61,359 nucleotides of DNA, taken from contig JAIYCE010000045.1 of the NCBI GenBank assembly GCA_027488155.1, positions 1 through 61,359 of the forward strand. The letters are read 5' to 3'. The translations under genes were made by a program, and so were the position numbers. Shown here piece after piece: positions 39,165-46,260 of the stretch; position 1 is the stretch's first letter; each line of letters opens with the position of its first letter. Under the pieces are notes generated by a model. The model worked only from the letters and a program-made list of their open reading frames with translations. It had not been told where the DNA came from and did no database searches. This stretch comes from Hyphomicrobiales bacterium. Lineage in GTDB: Bacteria > Pseudomonadota > Alphaproteobacteria > Rhizobiales > Beijerinckiaceae.

Positions 39165-40465
39165 CCTTCCTCACCTAGGTTGAGGCGGATGGCAACTGAA
39201 CGTGCATGGGCGTCGAGCCCTTCGGCGCGACCCAAAGTAATCGCGGCTGGCCCCAGTGCGCGCAAAGCGTCCGGTGTACATTGCAGCAGCGATGTTCGTT
39301 TCATGAAATCAGGAACGCCAAGGCCGGACGAGAAACGCGCCGAGCGCGCGGTTGGTAACACATGGTTCGGTCCACCCACATAATCGCCGATGGCTTCCGG
39401 CGTGTGTGCACCGAGAAAAATTGATCCAGCATTGCGGACCTGATCGGCTAATGCAGCAGGGTCGCTCGTTTCGATTTCAAGATGTTCGGGTGCGAGCCGA
39501 TCCACGAGAGGAATAGCGACGGTCAACGAGGGGACTAGAATGATGGCGCCGAAGTCGCGCCAGCTTGCAGCCGCAATTGTCGCGCGCGGTAATGTTGCAA
39601 GCTGTCGCGTTACGGCGGATTCGACCGCATCGGCCAACGCGGCAGACGGGGTAATCAAAATCGATTGCGCTGCGGTATCATGTTCAGCTTGTGCAAGAAG
39701 ATCGGCTGCGATCCAATCGGGATTGGCATCCGCGTCGGCCATGATGACCACTTCCGAGGGGCCTGCGATCATATCGATGCCAACGGTGCCGAACACTCGC
39801 CGTTTAGCCGCCGCGACGAATGCATTGCCGGGGCCAACTATTTTTGCCACCGGCTTGATCGTTTGCGTGCCATAGGCGAGTGCGGCCACGGCCTGTGCAC
39901 CGCCAATCTTGTAGATCTCATTGACCCCGGCGATACGCGCTGCCGCAAGCACAAGTGGATTGAGAACGCCATGCGGCGCGGGCACGACCATCACGATACG
40001 CGGCACACCGGCAACGCGTGCGGGTACCGCATTCATGAGAACGGATGAGGGATAGGACGCAGTGCCGCCTGGCACATAAAGTCCAACCGCTTCGATCGCC
40101 GTGTGGCGATAGCCCATCGTCACGCCTGTCGCATCGGTGAACATTTCATCGCGCGGCTTCTGCTTCAGGTGATAGGCCTCGATACGGTCGCGCGCGAGCC
40201 GCAGCGCCTCGACCGCTTTTCGCGGCGAGGATGTCATAGCTGCATCGATCTCGGCGTCTGAAACGCGCAATGTTTCGGGCGTCAGTGTAAGCCCGTCGAA
40301 TTTCTGCGTCAGGGCAATGACAGCCGCATCGCCGTCCGCGATAACCGCGTCGATGATATCTTTGGCAGCGCGGTCGACGTCTTCCGATACTTCACGCTTC
40401 ATCGCCAGCAAGGCGTGGAATTGCATTTCGAAATCACGATCGGTGGCGTTCAGGCGTAAAGCCAT
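39161..40465 (-). CDS. hisD: Histidinol dehydrogenase HisD
   Basis: 434 residues, full length. HisD is the zinc enzyme that oxidises L-histidinol to L-histidine in the last two steps of the pathway. Diagnostic segments: YVPGGTASYPSSVLMNAVPARVAGV, GGAQAVAALAYGT, KIVGPGNAFVAAAKR, DMIAGPSEVVIMAD, LLAQAEHDTAAQSILIT (zinc-binding Gln/His) and APEHLEIE. The HxPE-type C-terminal region ending in SIFLGAHTPEAIGDYVGGPNHVLPT carries the other zinc/substrate residues. Starts 1 nt overlapped with the DUF2948 stop. No other histidine genes are adjacent. Confidence 0.95.
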   Translation of the reverse strand: MALRLNATDRDFEMQFHALLAMKREVSEDVDRAAKDIIDAVIADGDAAVIALTQKFDGLTLTPETLRVSDAEIDAAMTSSPRKAVEALRLARDRIEAYHLKQKPRDEMFTDATGVTMGYRHTAIEAVGLYVPGGTASYPSSVLMNAVPARVAGVPRIVMVVPAPHGVLNPLVLAAARIAGVNEIYKIGGAQAVAALAYGTQTIKPVAKIVGPGNAFVAAAKRRVFGTVGIDMIAGPSEVVIMADADANPDWIAADLLAQAEHDTAAQSILITPSAALADAVESAVTRQLATLPRATIAAASWRDFGAIILVPSLTVAIPLVDRLAPEHLEIETSDPAALADQVRNAGSIFLGAHTPEAIGDYVGGPNHVLPTARSARFSSGLGVPDFMKRTSLLQCTPDALRALGPAAITLGRAEGLDAHARSVAIRLNLGEEG

Positions 40466-40854
40466 CAGGGCGTCTCCACATCGGCGAGATCGACCATCTG
40501 CGCTTCAAGGCATTCGACATCGAGCCGCATGGCAACGCCACCGTCGAACAGCAGTGACACTTCGCCGGCCGGGTCGTCCGTGATGGTGAAAGCGATGCCC
40601 ATAAGTTTCAGAGCGGCCTTTTCATCTTGCGGCAGTCCAAGTGTACGCACGCGCGTCACGCGTTCAAAGTGGAGCCCGGTCAGATGCAGGGGTGCTGCGG
40701 CATTCTCACGGTCACGGCGATTGGCGACGAGCACGAAACGCTGCGCACCCTTCTGCCAAACCATATCCGTGCGGTTGAGCGTCGCTTCTTCAAGATGGGC
40801 CGAGACAACAGCGAGATCTTCGGTGTCGAAAGCCACTAGTTTGAGCGATGACAT
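40465..40854 (-). CDS. DUF2948 family protein
   Basis: 129 residues, matching the small DUF2948 family found upstream of hisD in Hyphomicrobiales. Conserved features visible: LKLVAFDTEDLAVVSAHLEEA at the start, RFVLVANRRDRE, a FERVTRVRTLGL stretch, and LLFDGGVAMRLDVECLEAQMVDL near the end. Probably cytoplasmic, function unknown. It is first in the six-gene operon that continues to 36068. In many relatives murA is upstream; here the upstream neighbour is a divergent small secreted protein. Confidence 0.85.
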   Translation of the reverse strand: MSSLKLVAFDTEDLAVVSAHLEEATLNRTDMVWQKGAQRFVLVANRRDRENAAAPLHLTGLHFERVTRVRTLGLPQDEKAALKLMGIAFTITDDPAGEVSLLFDGGVAMRLDVECLEAQMVDLADVETP

Positions 40855-40971
40855 GAAACGCCCCGAAGGAAAGTGAGAACAGCCCGTCTGTTACCGTCCG
40901 GGGGTTCGCGGCGCAATGGCCGATCAACAAGGTCTTGACAGCGCGATGCACTATCCGCACTCATCCAGCGC

Positions 40972-41349
40972 ATGGTGCGTCGCTCGTCATGGACATCTTT
41001 AGGCTCTCGCTTAGTTTTTGCGAGCGGGCTTTTTTGGCTATTGGCGCTCTGGCCCGCCGTCGCTGCGGAACAGAAGCCGGCCGAACCGCCAGCCAAGCCT
41101 AAGCCTGCGAAGCCCTCCTCCTTAACGGGCAACGCCCTCCCAAAATGTGAAGCCGGCACATATTCGGCGGGTAATATTTGCAAGCCAGCTGCGCCGGGCT
41201 TTTATGCCCCTTCGGGTACTTTGTTCCCCGTTGCCTGCCCGAACGATATGACCTCGAAGGCGGGGTCGCGCAGTCAAAGTGACTGTTTCCCTGAGGGCGG
41301 AGGTCCCGCTCTGGCGCCTGCTGACGCCAAGAAGAAGGGCGGCAGTTGA
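40972..41349 (+). CDS. Small secreted cysteine-containing protein, function unknown
   Basis: 125 residues. A long Sec signal peptide (RLVFASGLFWLLALWPAVAA) is followed by a Pro/Lys-rich stretch (KPAEPPAKPKPAKPS) and a cysteine module CEAGTYSAGNICKPAAPGFYAPSGTLFPVACPN-type spacing with four cysteines. The C-x-G-x-Y and GFYAPSGT patterns resemble the repeats of ephrin-receptor/GCC2-GCC3 cysteine-rich domains. Presumably periplasmic or extracellular. Overlaps the next gene by 4 bp (TTGA), suggesting a two-gene unit. No function can be given. Confidence 0.7.
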   Translation: MVRRSSWTSLGSRLVFASGLFWLLALWPAVAAEQKPAEPPAKPKPAKPSSLTGNALPKCEAGTYSAGNICKPAAPGFYAPSGTLFPVACPNDMTSKAGSRSQSDCFPEGGGPALAPADAKKKGGS

Positions 41350-42050
41350 GCCCTCGGCCTGACCGAAGCGGTGGATTGAACTGGCATCTGCGTGCTTTGG
41401 CGCGCCGTGGCACGCTGTGGCGGCCTTTCCGCGACCAACTGGCCAGTTTTCTCGCGCGCTGGCAGCCTTTGACCCGTACCTTGATCTTGGTAGGACCGAG
41501 TGCAGGCTGGTGCTTACCACCCGATTTTTTGACCCGTTTCGACCGCATCCTAGCCGTCGATCCTGACCCTTGGGCGAAGCTGTTCTTTCGCCGCATTCAC
41601 CCTAACGCCCGGATTGGCCGTTGGATCAAGGGTGATTTCTTCGCGGTGGCACCGGATCTTCTGGCGGGTGAACCAGATGCTGCAATCTTGTTTTGCAACA
41701 TGCTCGGCCAGCTTCGTTTTGCAGGCCGAGATGCCGAAGAAGCCGACCGTCTCATCGCCGGGATTACGCCTCTTCTGGCGGGGCACCCTTGGGCCAGCTT
41801 CCACGAGCTTCTTTCGGGCGAAACAGACATGACGCCGAGCATTATGCCGCTCGCTGGGCCGCCCCATCACGAGACGCTGCTGAAGGAATTGGGCCTTTCA
41901 GGCGAATGGCTTGACCATGCCGCAGGTCATCTTCTGCCCAAGGCTATGCAGCGCGATATCGTTCCATGGCGCTTTGCGCCGGGACGGCTGCATCTGGTCG
42001 AAATGGGAATTGGTAACGCGCGTGAGCCGGTTACTGCCCGGCCATCATGA
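41346..42050 (+). CDS. Conserved-looking hypothetical protein, possibly Rossmann-like
   Basis: 234 residues from TTG 41346, overlapping the upstream stop. It contains TLILVGPSAGWCLPPDFLTRFDRILAVDPDPWAKLFFRR, which looks like beta1-glycine loop-alpha-beta2 with a terminal acidic residue as in Rossmann or SAM-binding folds, and later AAILFCNMLGQLRF and PWASFHELLSGETD. I cannot place it in a family; a SAM-dependent methyltransferase-like fold is a possibility only. No signal peptide. Its last 20 bases overlap the 3' end of the convergent gene. Confidence 0.55.
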   Translation: MSPRPDRSGGLNWHLRALARRGTLWRPFRDQLASFLARWQPLTRTLILVGPSAGWCLPPDFLTRFDRILAVDPDPWAKLFFRRIHPNARIGRWIKGDFFAVAPDLLAGEPDAAILFCNMLGQLRFAGRDAEEADRLIAGITPLLAGHPWASFHELLSGETDMTPSIMPLAGPPHHETLLKELGLSGEWLDHAAGHLLPKAMQRDIVPWRFAPGRLHLVEMGIGNAREPVTARPS

Positions 42051-42423
42051 TCAGCTGCAGATAACAGATGCGGCGCCGAAAAGTCCGGTCCTGATTATAC
42101 TCGTAGATCACGAGGCGAGGACGGGTCTTGCCAGGGCGCTCGACCTTAATGTCAATCTCACTGGGTAGAAGGATGCCCAGATGGCGTAAGGCGCGGTGAG
42201 GGTCCGCCTCAATCGCGTCCAAAAGGCCCTTTTCCACCCAGCAGCGCGCGAGTACGGCGCCCAGATAGTCGATGATCTTTTCTTTGATTTGGTCTGCATC
42301 GATCACGACCTCAATAGGCGGTTCGCGATCGAACTCGCTCTCGCCCGGCCGATAGACCTCGACCTGACCGGAGCGGCCCCCAATGACGGCCGGAAGATTG
42401 CTGGCTGAGGGGCGTTCGGACAT
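42031..42423 (-). CDS. Hypothetical protein, function unknown
   Basis: 130 residues if started at ATG 42423; a TTG 69 nt upstream would extend it. Soluble, with an acidic-basic middle (PIEVVIDADQIKEKIIDYLGAVLARCW) and a C-terminal RPRLVIYEYNQDRTFRRRICYLQ. No motif recognised. It lies downstream of a sigma-54-linked small gene on the same strand, so it may be a motility gene. The gap between them (42424-42548) has no clear promoter or terminator. Its 3' end overlaps the convergent gene by 20 bp. Confidence 0.5.
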   Translation of the reverse strand: MSERPSASNLPAVIGGRSGQVEVYRPGESEFDREPPIEVVIDADQIKEKIIDYLGAVLARCWVEKGLLDAIEADPHRALRHLGILLPSEIDIKVERPGKTRPRLVIYEYNQDRTFRRRICYLQLIMMAGQ

Positions 42424-42548
42424 GAGGCTGCGTGCGCGGTTCTGGAAAGCGACCCCGCTACAGTGACACAAGCAACCTAACCGTGCAATCAAAGAACGCC
42501 ATGCGGCAGCGTTTTATGATTGCCCTTAGTTGACGCCGTCTTAGCCGA

Positions 42549-42788
42549 TTACTGCAAAACCATCACATCGGCATGGGCTGGTCGGAACAGTCCGGCATTG
42601 TAGTAGACCGTCACAAACTCGACATTCTGCTGCGGGGGCTTGATCGAAATGGGTACCGAGACTTGGAACCCTGCAAGCGAGGCCACGATCCCCGATTTCA
42701 TCATCGTTCCCACGCTGGCAGAGCCGCAATGGATGTCGATCTTGCTGATCGAGCCAAAAAGAAGGCCTTTGAGGCGGTCCAGAACCAT
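42549..42788 (-). CDS. Small protein of unknown function under a sigma-54 promoter
   Basis: 79 residues from ATG 42788, with GGGAG at about 9 nt upstream. The product (MVLDRLKGLLFGSISKID...) is mostly hydrophobic/polar, with one Cys and a C-terminal VYYNAGLFRPAHADVM stretch; no family recognised, no clear signal or membrane helix. A GG-N10-GC sigma-54 promoter lies about 50 nt upstream (42840-42855), immediately after the motB stop. This links it to the flagellar regulon. It is a good candidate for an unannotated motility accessory gene, but coding status rests on start, ribosome-binding site and promoter only. Confidence 0.6.
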   Translation of the reverse strand: MVLDRLKGLLFGSISKIDIHCGSASVGTMMKSGIVASLAGFQVSVPISIKPPQQNVEFVTVYYNAGLFRPAHADVMVLQ

Positions 42789-42839
42789 GAATCGTCTCCC
42801 GTCAGGATTCCATCTGCAACATGTTCATTTTTGATTTTC

Positions 42840-42855
42840 TGCAATTTGTGGGCCA
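42840..42855 (-). promoter_or_regulatory. Sigma-54 promoter for the 79-residue gene
   Basis: The minus strand reads TGGCCCACAAATTGCA: GG and GC are separated by exactly 10 nt (-24/-12). The -24 element is one base from the TGGCAC consensus and the -12 element TTGCA is consensus. Transcription should start about 12 nt past the GC, near 42829, giving a roughly 40-nt leader to the ATG at 42788. Confidence 0.7.
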
Positions 42856-42857
42856 GT

Positions 42858-43910
42858 TCACTGCTGGTCAGGATACTTTAGCGTGATGGAGATGCGTCGG
42901 TTCCGTGGGTCGCGCGGATCGGCCAAGTTAAAGGGGTCTGTGTCCGCGACGCCTTCAATCCGCGAGAAACGCTCTGGCGGAACGCCGCGACGTTCCAGCA
43001 ATTGGCGTGTCGTTTCCGCGCGCTCGGCTGAGAGCGTCCAATTGTTCTTTTGTTCCGGGTTTGCGAAAGGCAGGCTGTCCGTGTGTCCGCGGACGGTTAC
43101 CTTGTTCGGCATCGTTGCAACCGACTTGGCGATTTCGTCGATCAATTGTTGAGCACGCGGAAGCAGCCTATTCGTGCCGACGCCGAACATCGAGAAATCG
43201 GCTTTGTCGATGATCTCAATCCGCAAGCCCTCTTTATCGCGGATAAAACGAACTTGGCCTTCGAGCTGCTTCAGAGCTGTGTCGCTTTTCAACTTCTCAC
43301 GGATTTCGTTTTCAAGCTGTTCGAAATTCTTTTGTTCGAGCTCAGCAGCAATCTTCTGTTTTTGATCGTCGTTGAGGTTCTGGTCCTCACCTTTGCCGCC
43401 GCCTGATTCCGCGGAATCTTTGTTTTTGCCCTTTGTGCCGCCTGTATTCTCAGCGTTAGGATCGGTGCCAGGCATCCGAGCGTCATTCTCGCCAGTCTCA
43501 CCGCCTTTGGTCCGGTCTTTCCCGCCTTCAGTGTCCTCGGGCTGCTGCAGATCGAGCAGCGATGTTTGCATCGCCGCGTTGGGAAGGCCTTCAGGATCGA
43601 GCACTGATCGACCACCTAGCACGCCGTTTGAACCGGCCAATTGGCCCATCTGGATACGGCTTTTGGGTGTCGGCTTGAAATAATCGGCAATGGATTTGCG
43701 TTGTGCCTCGGTCGTTGCGCCGAGGAGCCACATCAAGAGAAAGAACGCCATCATGGCGGTCATCATGTCAGCCAGAGCGATCTTCCACGCGCCGCCGTGG
43801 CCGGCAGCTTCTTCGCCCTGAATCTTCTTGATGATGATAGGAGCGACGGGCTTTTCAGCCTCGCCGCCCTTCTCGCCGCCTTTTTTGTCAGCCTTCTTGG
43901 CCTCAGCCAT
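42858..43910 (-). CDS. motB: Flagellar motor stator protein MotB
   Basis: 350 residues. The N-terminal single transmembrane helix IALADMMTAMMAFFLLMWLL carries the proton-accepting Asp (DMMTAM). The C-terminal OmpA-like peptidoglycan-binding domain (about 225-345) shows VTVRGHTDSLPF and NWTLSAERAETTRQLLERRGV. In between is an unusually long, charged, low-complexity linker (about residues 85-190, rich in Gly, Glu, Lys and Asp). With MotA it forms the proton-driven stator. Starts 3 nt after motA. Confidence 0.93.
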   Translation of the reverse strand: MAEAKKADKKGGEKGGEAEKPVAPIIIKKIQGEEAAGHGGAWKIALADMMTAMMAFFLLMWLLGATTEAQRKSIADYFKPTPKSRIQMGQLAGSNGVLGGRSVLDPEGLPNAAMQTSLLDLQQPEDTEGGKDRTKGGETGENDARMPGTDPNAENTGGTKGKNKDSAESGGGKGEDQNLNDDQKQKIAAELEQKNFEQLENEIREKLKSDTALKQLEGQVRFIRDKEGLRIEIIDKADFSMFGVGTNRLLPRAQQLIDEIAKSVATMPNKVTVRGHTDSLPFANPEQKNNWTLSAERAETTRQLLERRGVPPERFSRIEGVADTDPFNLADPRDPRNRRISITLKYPDQQ

Positions 43911-43913
43911 CGA

Positions 43914-44777
43914 TTACTTGCCTCTCAAGCCATCGAACACTTCGCCGAAGCTTGGCTGGTTATGATGGCTGATTGCGACACGTGCAGCTTCGATCACGAG
44001 CGGCTGCGGATGACCGTGCAGCGAAGCCACGATGATCTGCTTCACGACGTGGTAGATTTGCGCTTCTTCCTTAACAACGGCGGCGAGACGTTGCGCCATC
44101 GGTTCGACGATCCCGTAGGCCATGAACACGCCCAAGAATGTACCGACGAGCGCGGAGCCAATGAGGCCCCCGAGAATGATCGGCGGTTGGTCGATCGCGC
44201 CCATGGTTTTCACGACGCCCAACACGCAGGCAACGATGCCCAAGGCTGGCAATGCGCCGGCAAGCGCGGCCAATGCATGGGCCGGATGACTGGCGTGATG
44301 CACATGTTCCTTGATGGCCGTGTCCATCACCTCTTCGACGGCATACGCATTGAGATTGCCGGACGAAATCACCATCAGGCGGATCGTGTCGGTGATCAGA
44401 TGCAGAACGTGATGGTCAGCAAGAATGCGCGGGTATTCGCTAAAGATTGCGCTCGATTCAGGACTTTCGACATGCGCTTCGAGCGCCACCGGACCATCCA
44501 CGCGCAGAATTTTCATGAGGCGCGAAACAAGAAAGATGACGTCAAGGAAATCCTGCTTCTTCCACTTCGGGCCACCGAAAACCTTGCCGAAGCCGCCAGC
44601 CACGCCTTTGAGCGTTCCGATATCATTGGCGATGAGCATCGCCGCGATGCCCGCACCGAGAATCGTCGCGACCTCGAAGGGAGCGGCTTTAATGATGGGG
44701 CCCATATCGCCGCCGTGCACGATGTAGACACCGAACACGAAGACGAAAAGAAGGACGAAGCCGATTGCTGCGAACAT
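43914..44777 (-). CDS. motA: Flagellar motor stator protein MotA
   Basis: 287 residues from ATG 44777, with GGAG 8 nt upstream; a GTG/ATG-in-frame extension to 44813 is less likely. Four transmembrane helices: FAAIGFVLLFVFVFGVYIV, EVATILGAGIAAMLI, ALAALAGALPALGIVACVLGVVKTM and LGGLIGSALVGTFLGVFMAYGIVEPM. The cytoplasmic loop between helices 2 and 3 has the charged residues that contact FliG. Conserved proline PALGIVACV near helix 3. Operon with the FlgE-like gene upstream and motB downstream. Confidence 0.93.
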   Translation of the reverse strand: MFAAIGFVLLFVFVFGVYIVHGGDMGPIIKAAPFEVATILGAGIAAMLIANDIGTLKGVAGGFGKVFGGPKWKKQDFLDVIFLVSRLMKILRVDGPVALEAHVESPESSAIFSEYPRILADHHVLHLITDTIRLMVISSGNLNAYAVEEVMDTAIKEHVHHASHPAHALAALAGALPALGIVACVLGVVKTMGAIDQPPIILGGLIGSALVGTFLGVFMAYGIVEPMAQRLAAVVKEEAQIYHVVKQIIVASLHGHPQPLVIEAARVAISHHNQPSFGEVFDGLRGK

Positions 44778-44841
44778 TGTTTGCTCCGGTGTGCCGCCGC
44801 GATCGCGGCCCAAAATGAGCCGCGTATCGCGCAGGCGAGCG

Positions 44842-45690
44842 TCAGATCTTGTCGGTCAGACGCGACGACACTTCGACGGCTGTTTGCAGCATACGCGCAT
44901 TGCCGTTGTAAAGCTGTTGCGCCCGCAGCATCTTCATCAATTCCTGCGTGATGTCGACATTCGACTGCTCGATCGTTGCGGACATGATGTCGCCAGCATT
45001 CGGTGCGCCACCGGCTGAAACGGCCGGAACGCCACTGTCGCCACTCGCGACAAAATTACTGTTACCGATTGGCTTGAGGCCTGACGCATTCGGGAAGTTG
45101 GCAACGGCTACATAGCCGTAATACTTGACCGAATTGTCGGAATAGGTTGCTGCAATCAAGCCTTTCGCGTTGATGGTGATCCCTTGCAGGGTCGGGCCAC
45201 CTTCCTCGAGAACCATCTTGATTTTTGCATCTGATGTATCGGGATCGGCGCTTGGTTCCGGAGCGGCAGGAAGTTCATCAACCGGCTCGGTGCCACCGCC
45301 AACAACTTGGACGCGTGCACCGGACGAAGTGACCATGTAGCCCTCTGAATCCATTCCGAACGAGCCTGCCCGTGTGAAGACATAGGAGGCGTCTGCACCT
45401 TCCGCAGTGGCCGTATTGAGGACGAAATAGCCCTGACCGGCGATCGCAAGGTCGGTGACGCGGCCCGTCGAAGTCATCGAGCCTTGGCTCGTATCACGCG
45501 CGACGATATCGACCATTGCGCCTGCGCCGATGGCGGTTTTCGGGTTAGCGCTGGGGTCGTTTGCGAACACATCGACGAAGTTAGCGTTCGACTTCTTATA
45601 GCCGGCCGTATTCGCATTCGCGAGGTTATTGGCGGTTACCGACAAATCTTTTTGGGCTACGTTCAGCCCGGACATGATGATCGACAGCAT
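44842..45690 (-). CDS. FlgE-like short hook/rod protein
   Basis: 282 residues from ATG 45690 (GGAGAG 6-7 nt upstream). The frame is open upstream to 45945, but that part is antisense to fliS and non-coding. The N-terminus LSIIMSGLNVAQKDLSVTANNLANANTAGYKKSNANF is the flagellar-rod/hook N-domain, of the FlgE kind rather than FlgG/FlgF. QGSMTSTGRVTDLAIAGQGYFVL and VFTRAGSFGMDSEGY are FlgE/F/G signatures. The C-terminus (DIMSATIEQSNVDITQELMKMLRAQQLYNGNARMLQTAVEVSSRLTDKI) also resembles FlgE. It is shorter than usual FlgE (about 400 or more), so the surface domain is reduced. First gene of the motAB operon. Confidence 0.8.
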   Translation of the reverse strand: MLSIIMSGLNVAQKDLSVTANNLANANTAGYKKSNANFVDVFANDPSANPKTAIGAGAMVDIVARDTSQGSMTSTGRVTDLAIAGQGYFVLNTATAEGADASYVFTRAGSFGMDSEGYMVTSSGARVQVVGGGTEPVDELPAAPEPSADPDTSDAKIKMVLEEGGPTLQGITINAKGLIAATYSDNSVKYYGYVAVANFPNASGLKPIGNSNFVASGDSGVPAVSAGGAPNAGDIMSATIEQSNVDITQELMKMLRAQQLYNGNARMLQTAVEVSSRLTDKI

Positions 45691-45757
45691 GGTTTCTCTC
45701 CTGCTCCTTCGAAACCCTTGATGATGCGACCGAAATCGCCCTCTCGGAGCCGTAATC

Positions 45758-45773
45758 AGCAAGTCCTGTGCCA
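45758..45773 (-). promoter_or_regulatory. Sigma-54 promoter of the FlgE-like-motA-motB operon
   Basis: The minus strand reads TGGCACAGGACTTGCT, a full match to the TGGCAC-N5-TTGCT sigma-54 consensus, with GG-N10-GC. Start expected near 45747, leaving about 57 nt before the ATG at 45690. The only gene divergent from it is fliS. Confidence 0.8.
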
Positions 45774-45870
45774 GACTTCGAAGTGGCTTTGGGCCGGTTG
45801 GAGGAGGGGGGCTAAACAAACCGCCGGGATGTCCGTTCTCTGAGATGTCAGTGCAATACAGGTCAATCCC

Positions 45871-46260
45871 ATGCTTCACCGCAACGCAATCCGCGCCTAT
45901 CAACAAGCCGAGCAAGACTTCTTCGTCGATGGGGCCGATTCTCACGGTCTGGTTGAAATCCTCTATCGCGAGTTGGCAGCAGCGCTCGAACGCGCCGAAA
46001 CGGCCATCGACGCCAAGGATTATGCCGAACGCGCGCAGGAAACGACCCGGGCGCTGACCATTATCTACGTTCTGGGATCGAGCCTTGACTTCGCCAAGGG
46101 TGGCGACGTCGCCACTTCATTGGCCCAATTCTACGAATGGGCTCGTCTCAATGTCATCGAGGCCGGTCGTGTCTCATCGGTCGAACGTATGGCTACTGTC
46201 CGTCAATCGGTTCTTGAAATCGCAGAGGCTTGGCACTCCATCGGAAACCGTCTGGATTAA
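45871..46260 (+). CDS. fliS: Flagellar export chaperone FliS
   Basis: 129 residues, the typical length. FliS binds the C-terminus of flagellin to prevent premature polymerisation. The N-terminal AIRAYQQAEQDFFVDGADSHGLVEILYRELAAALERAETAI matches FliS, with helix 1 followed by the LV-x-x-LYR-type contact region. RAQETTRALTIIYVLGSSLDFAKGGDVATSLAQFYEWARLNVIEA corresponds to the second half. It is oriented away from the FlgE-like gene and converges directly with the FleQ-like activator gene. No sigma-54 site was found in front of it. Confidence 0.88.
   Translation: MLHRNAIRAYQQAEQDFFVDGADSHGLVEILYRELAAALERAETAIDAKDYAERAQETTRALTIIYVLGSSLDFAKGGDVATSLAQFYEWARLNVIEAGRVSSVERMATVRQSVLEIAEAWHSIGNRLD

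Noticed and set aside
42573-42881. 102-codon plus-strand frame opposite the 79-residue gene
   Set aside because: The minus-strand frame has a good ribosome-binding site and a sigma-54 promoter; the plus frame has neither and runs into motB.
43641-44951. 436-codon plus-strand open frame opposite motA
   Set aside because: motA and the FlgE-like gene are unmistakable on the other strand; the antisense translation is His/Asp-rich and family-less, as expected of a shadow frame.
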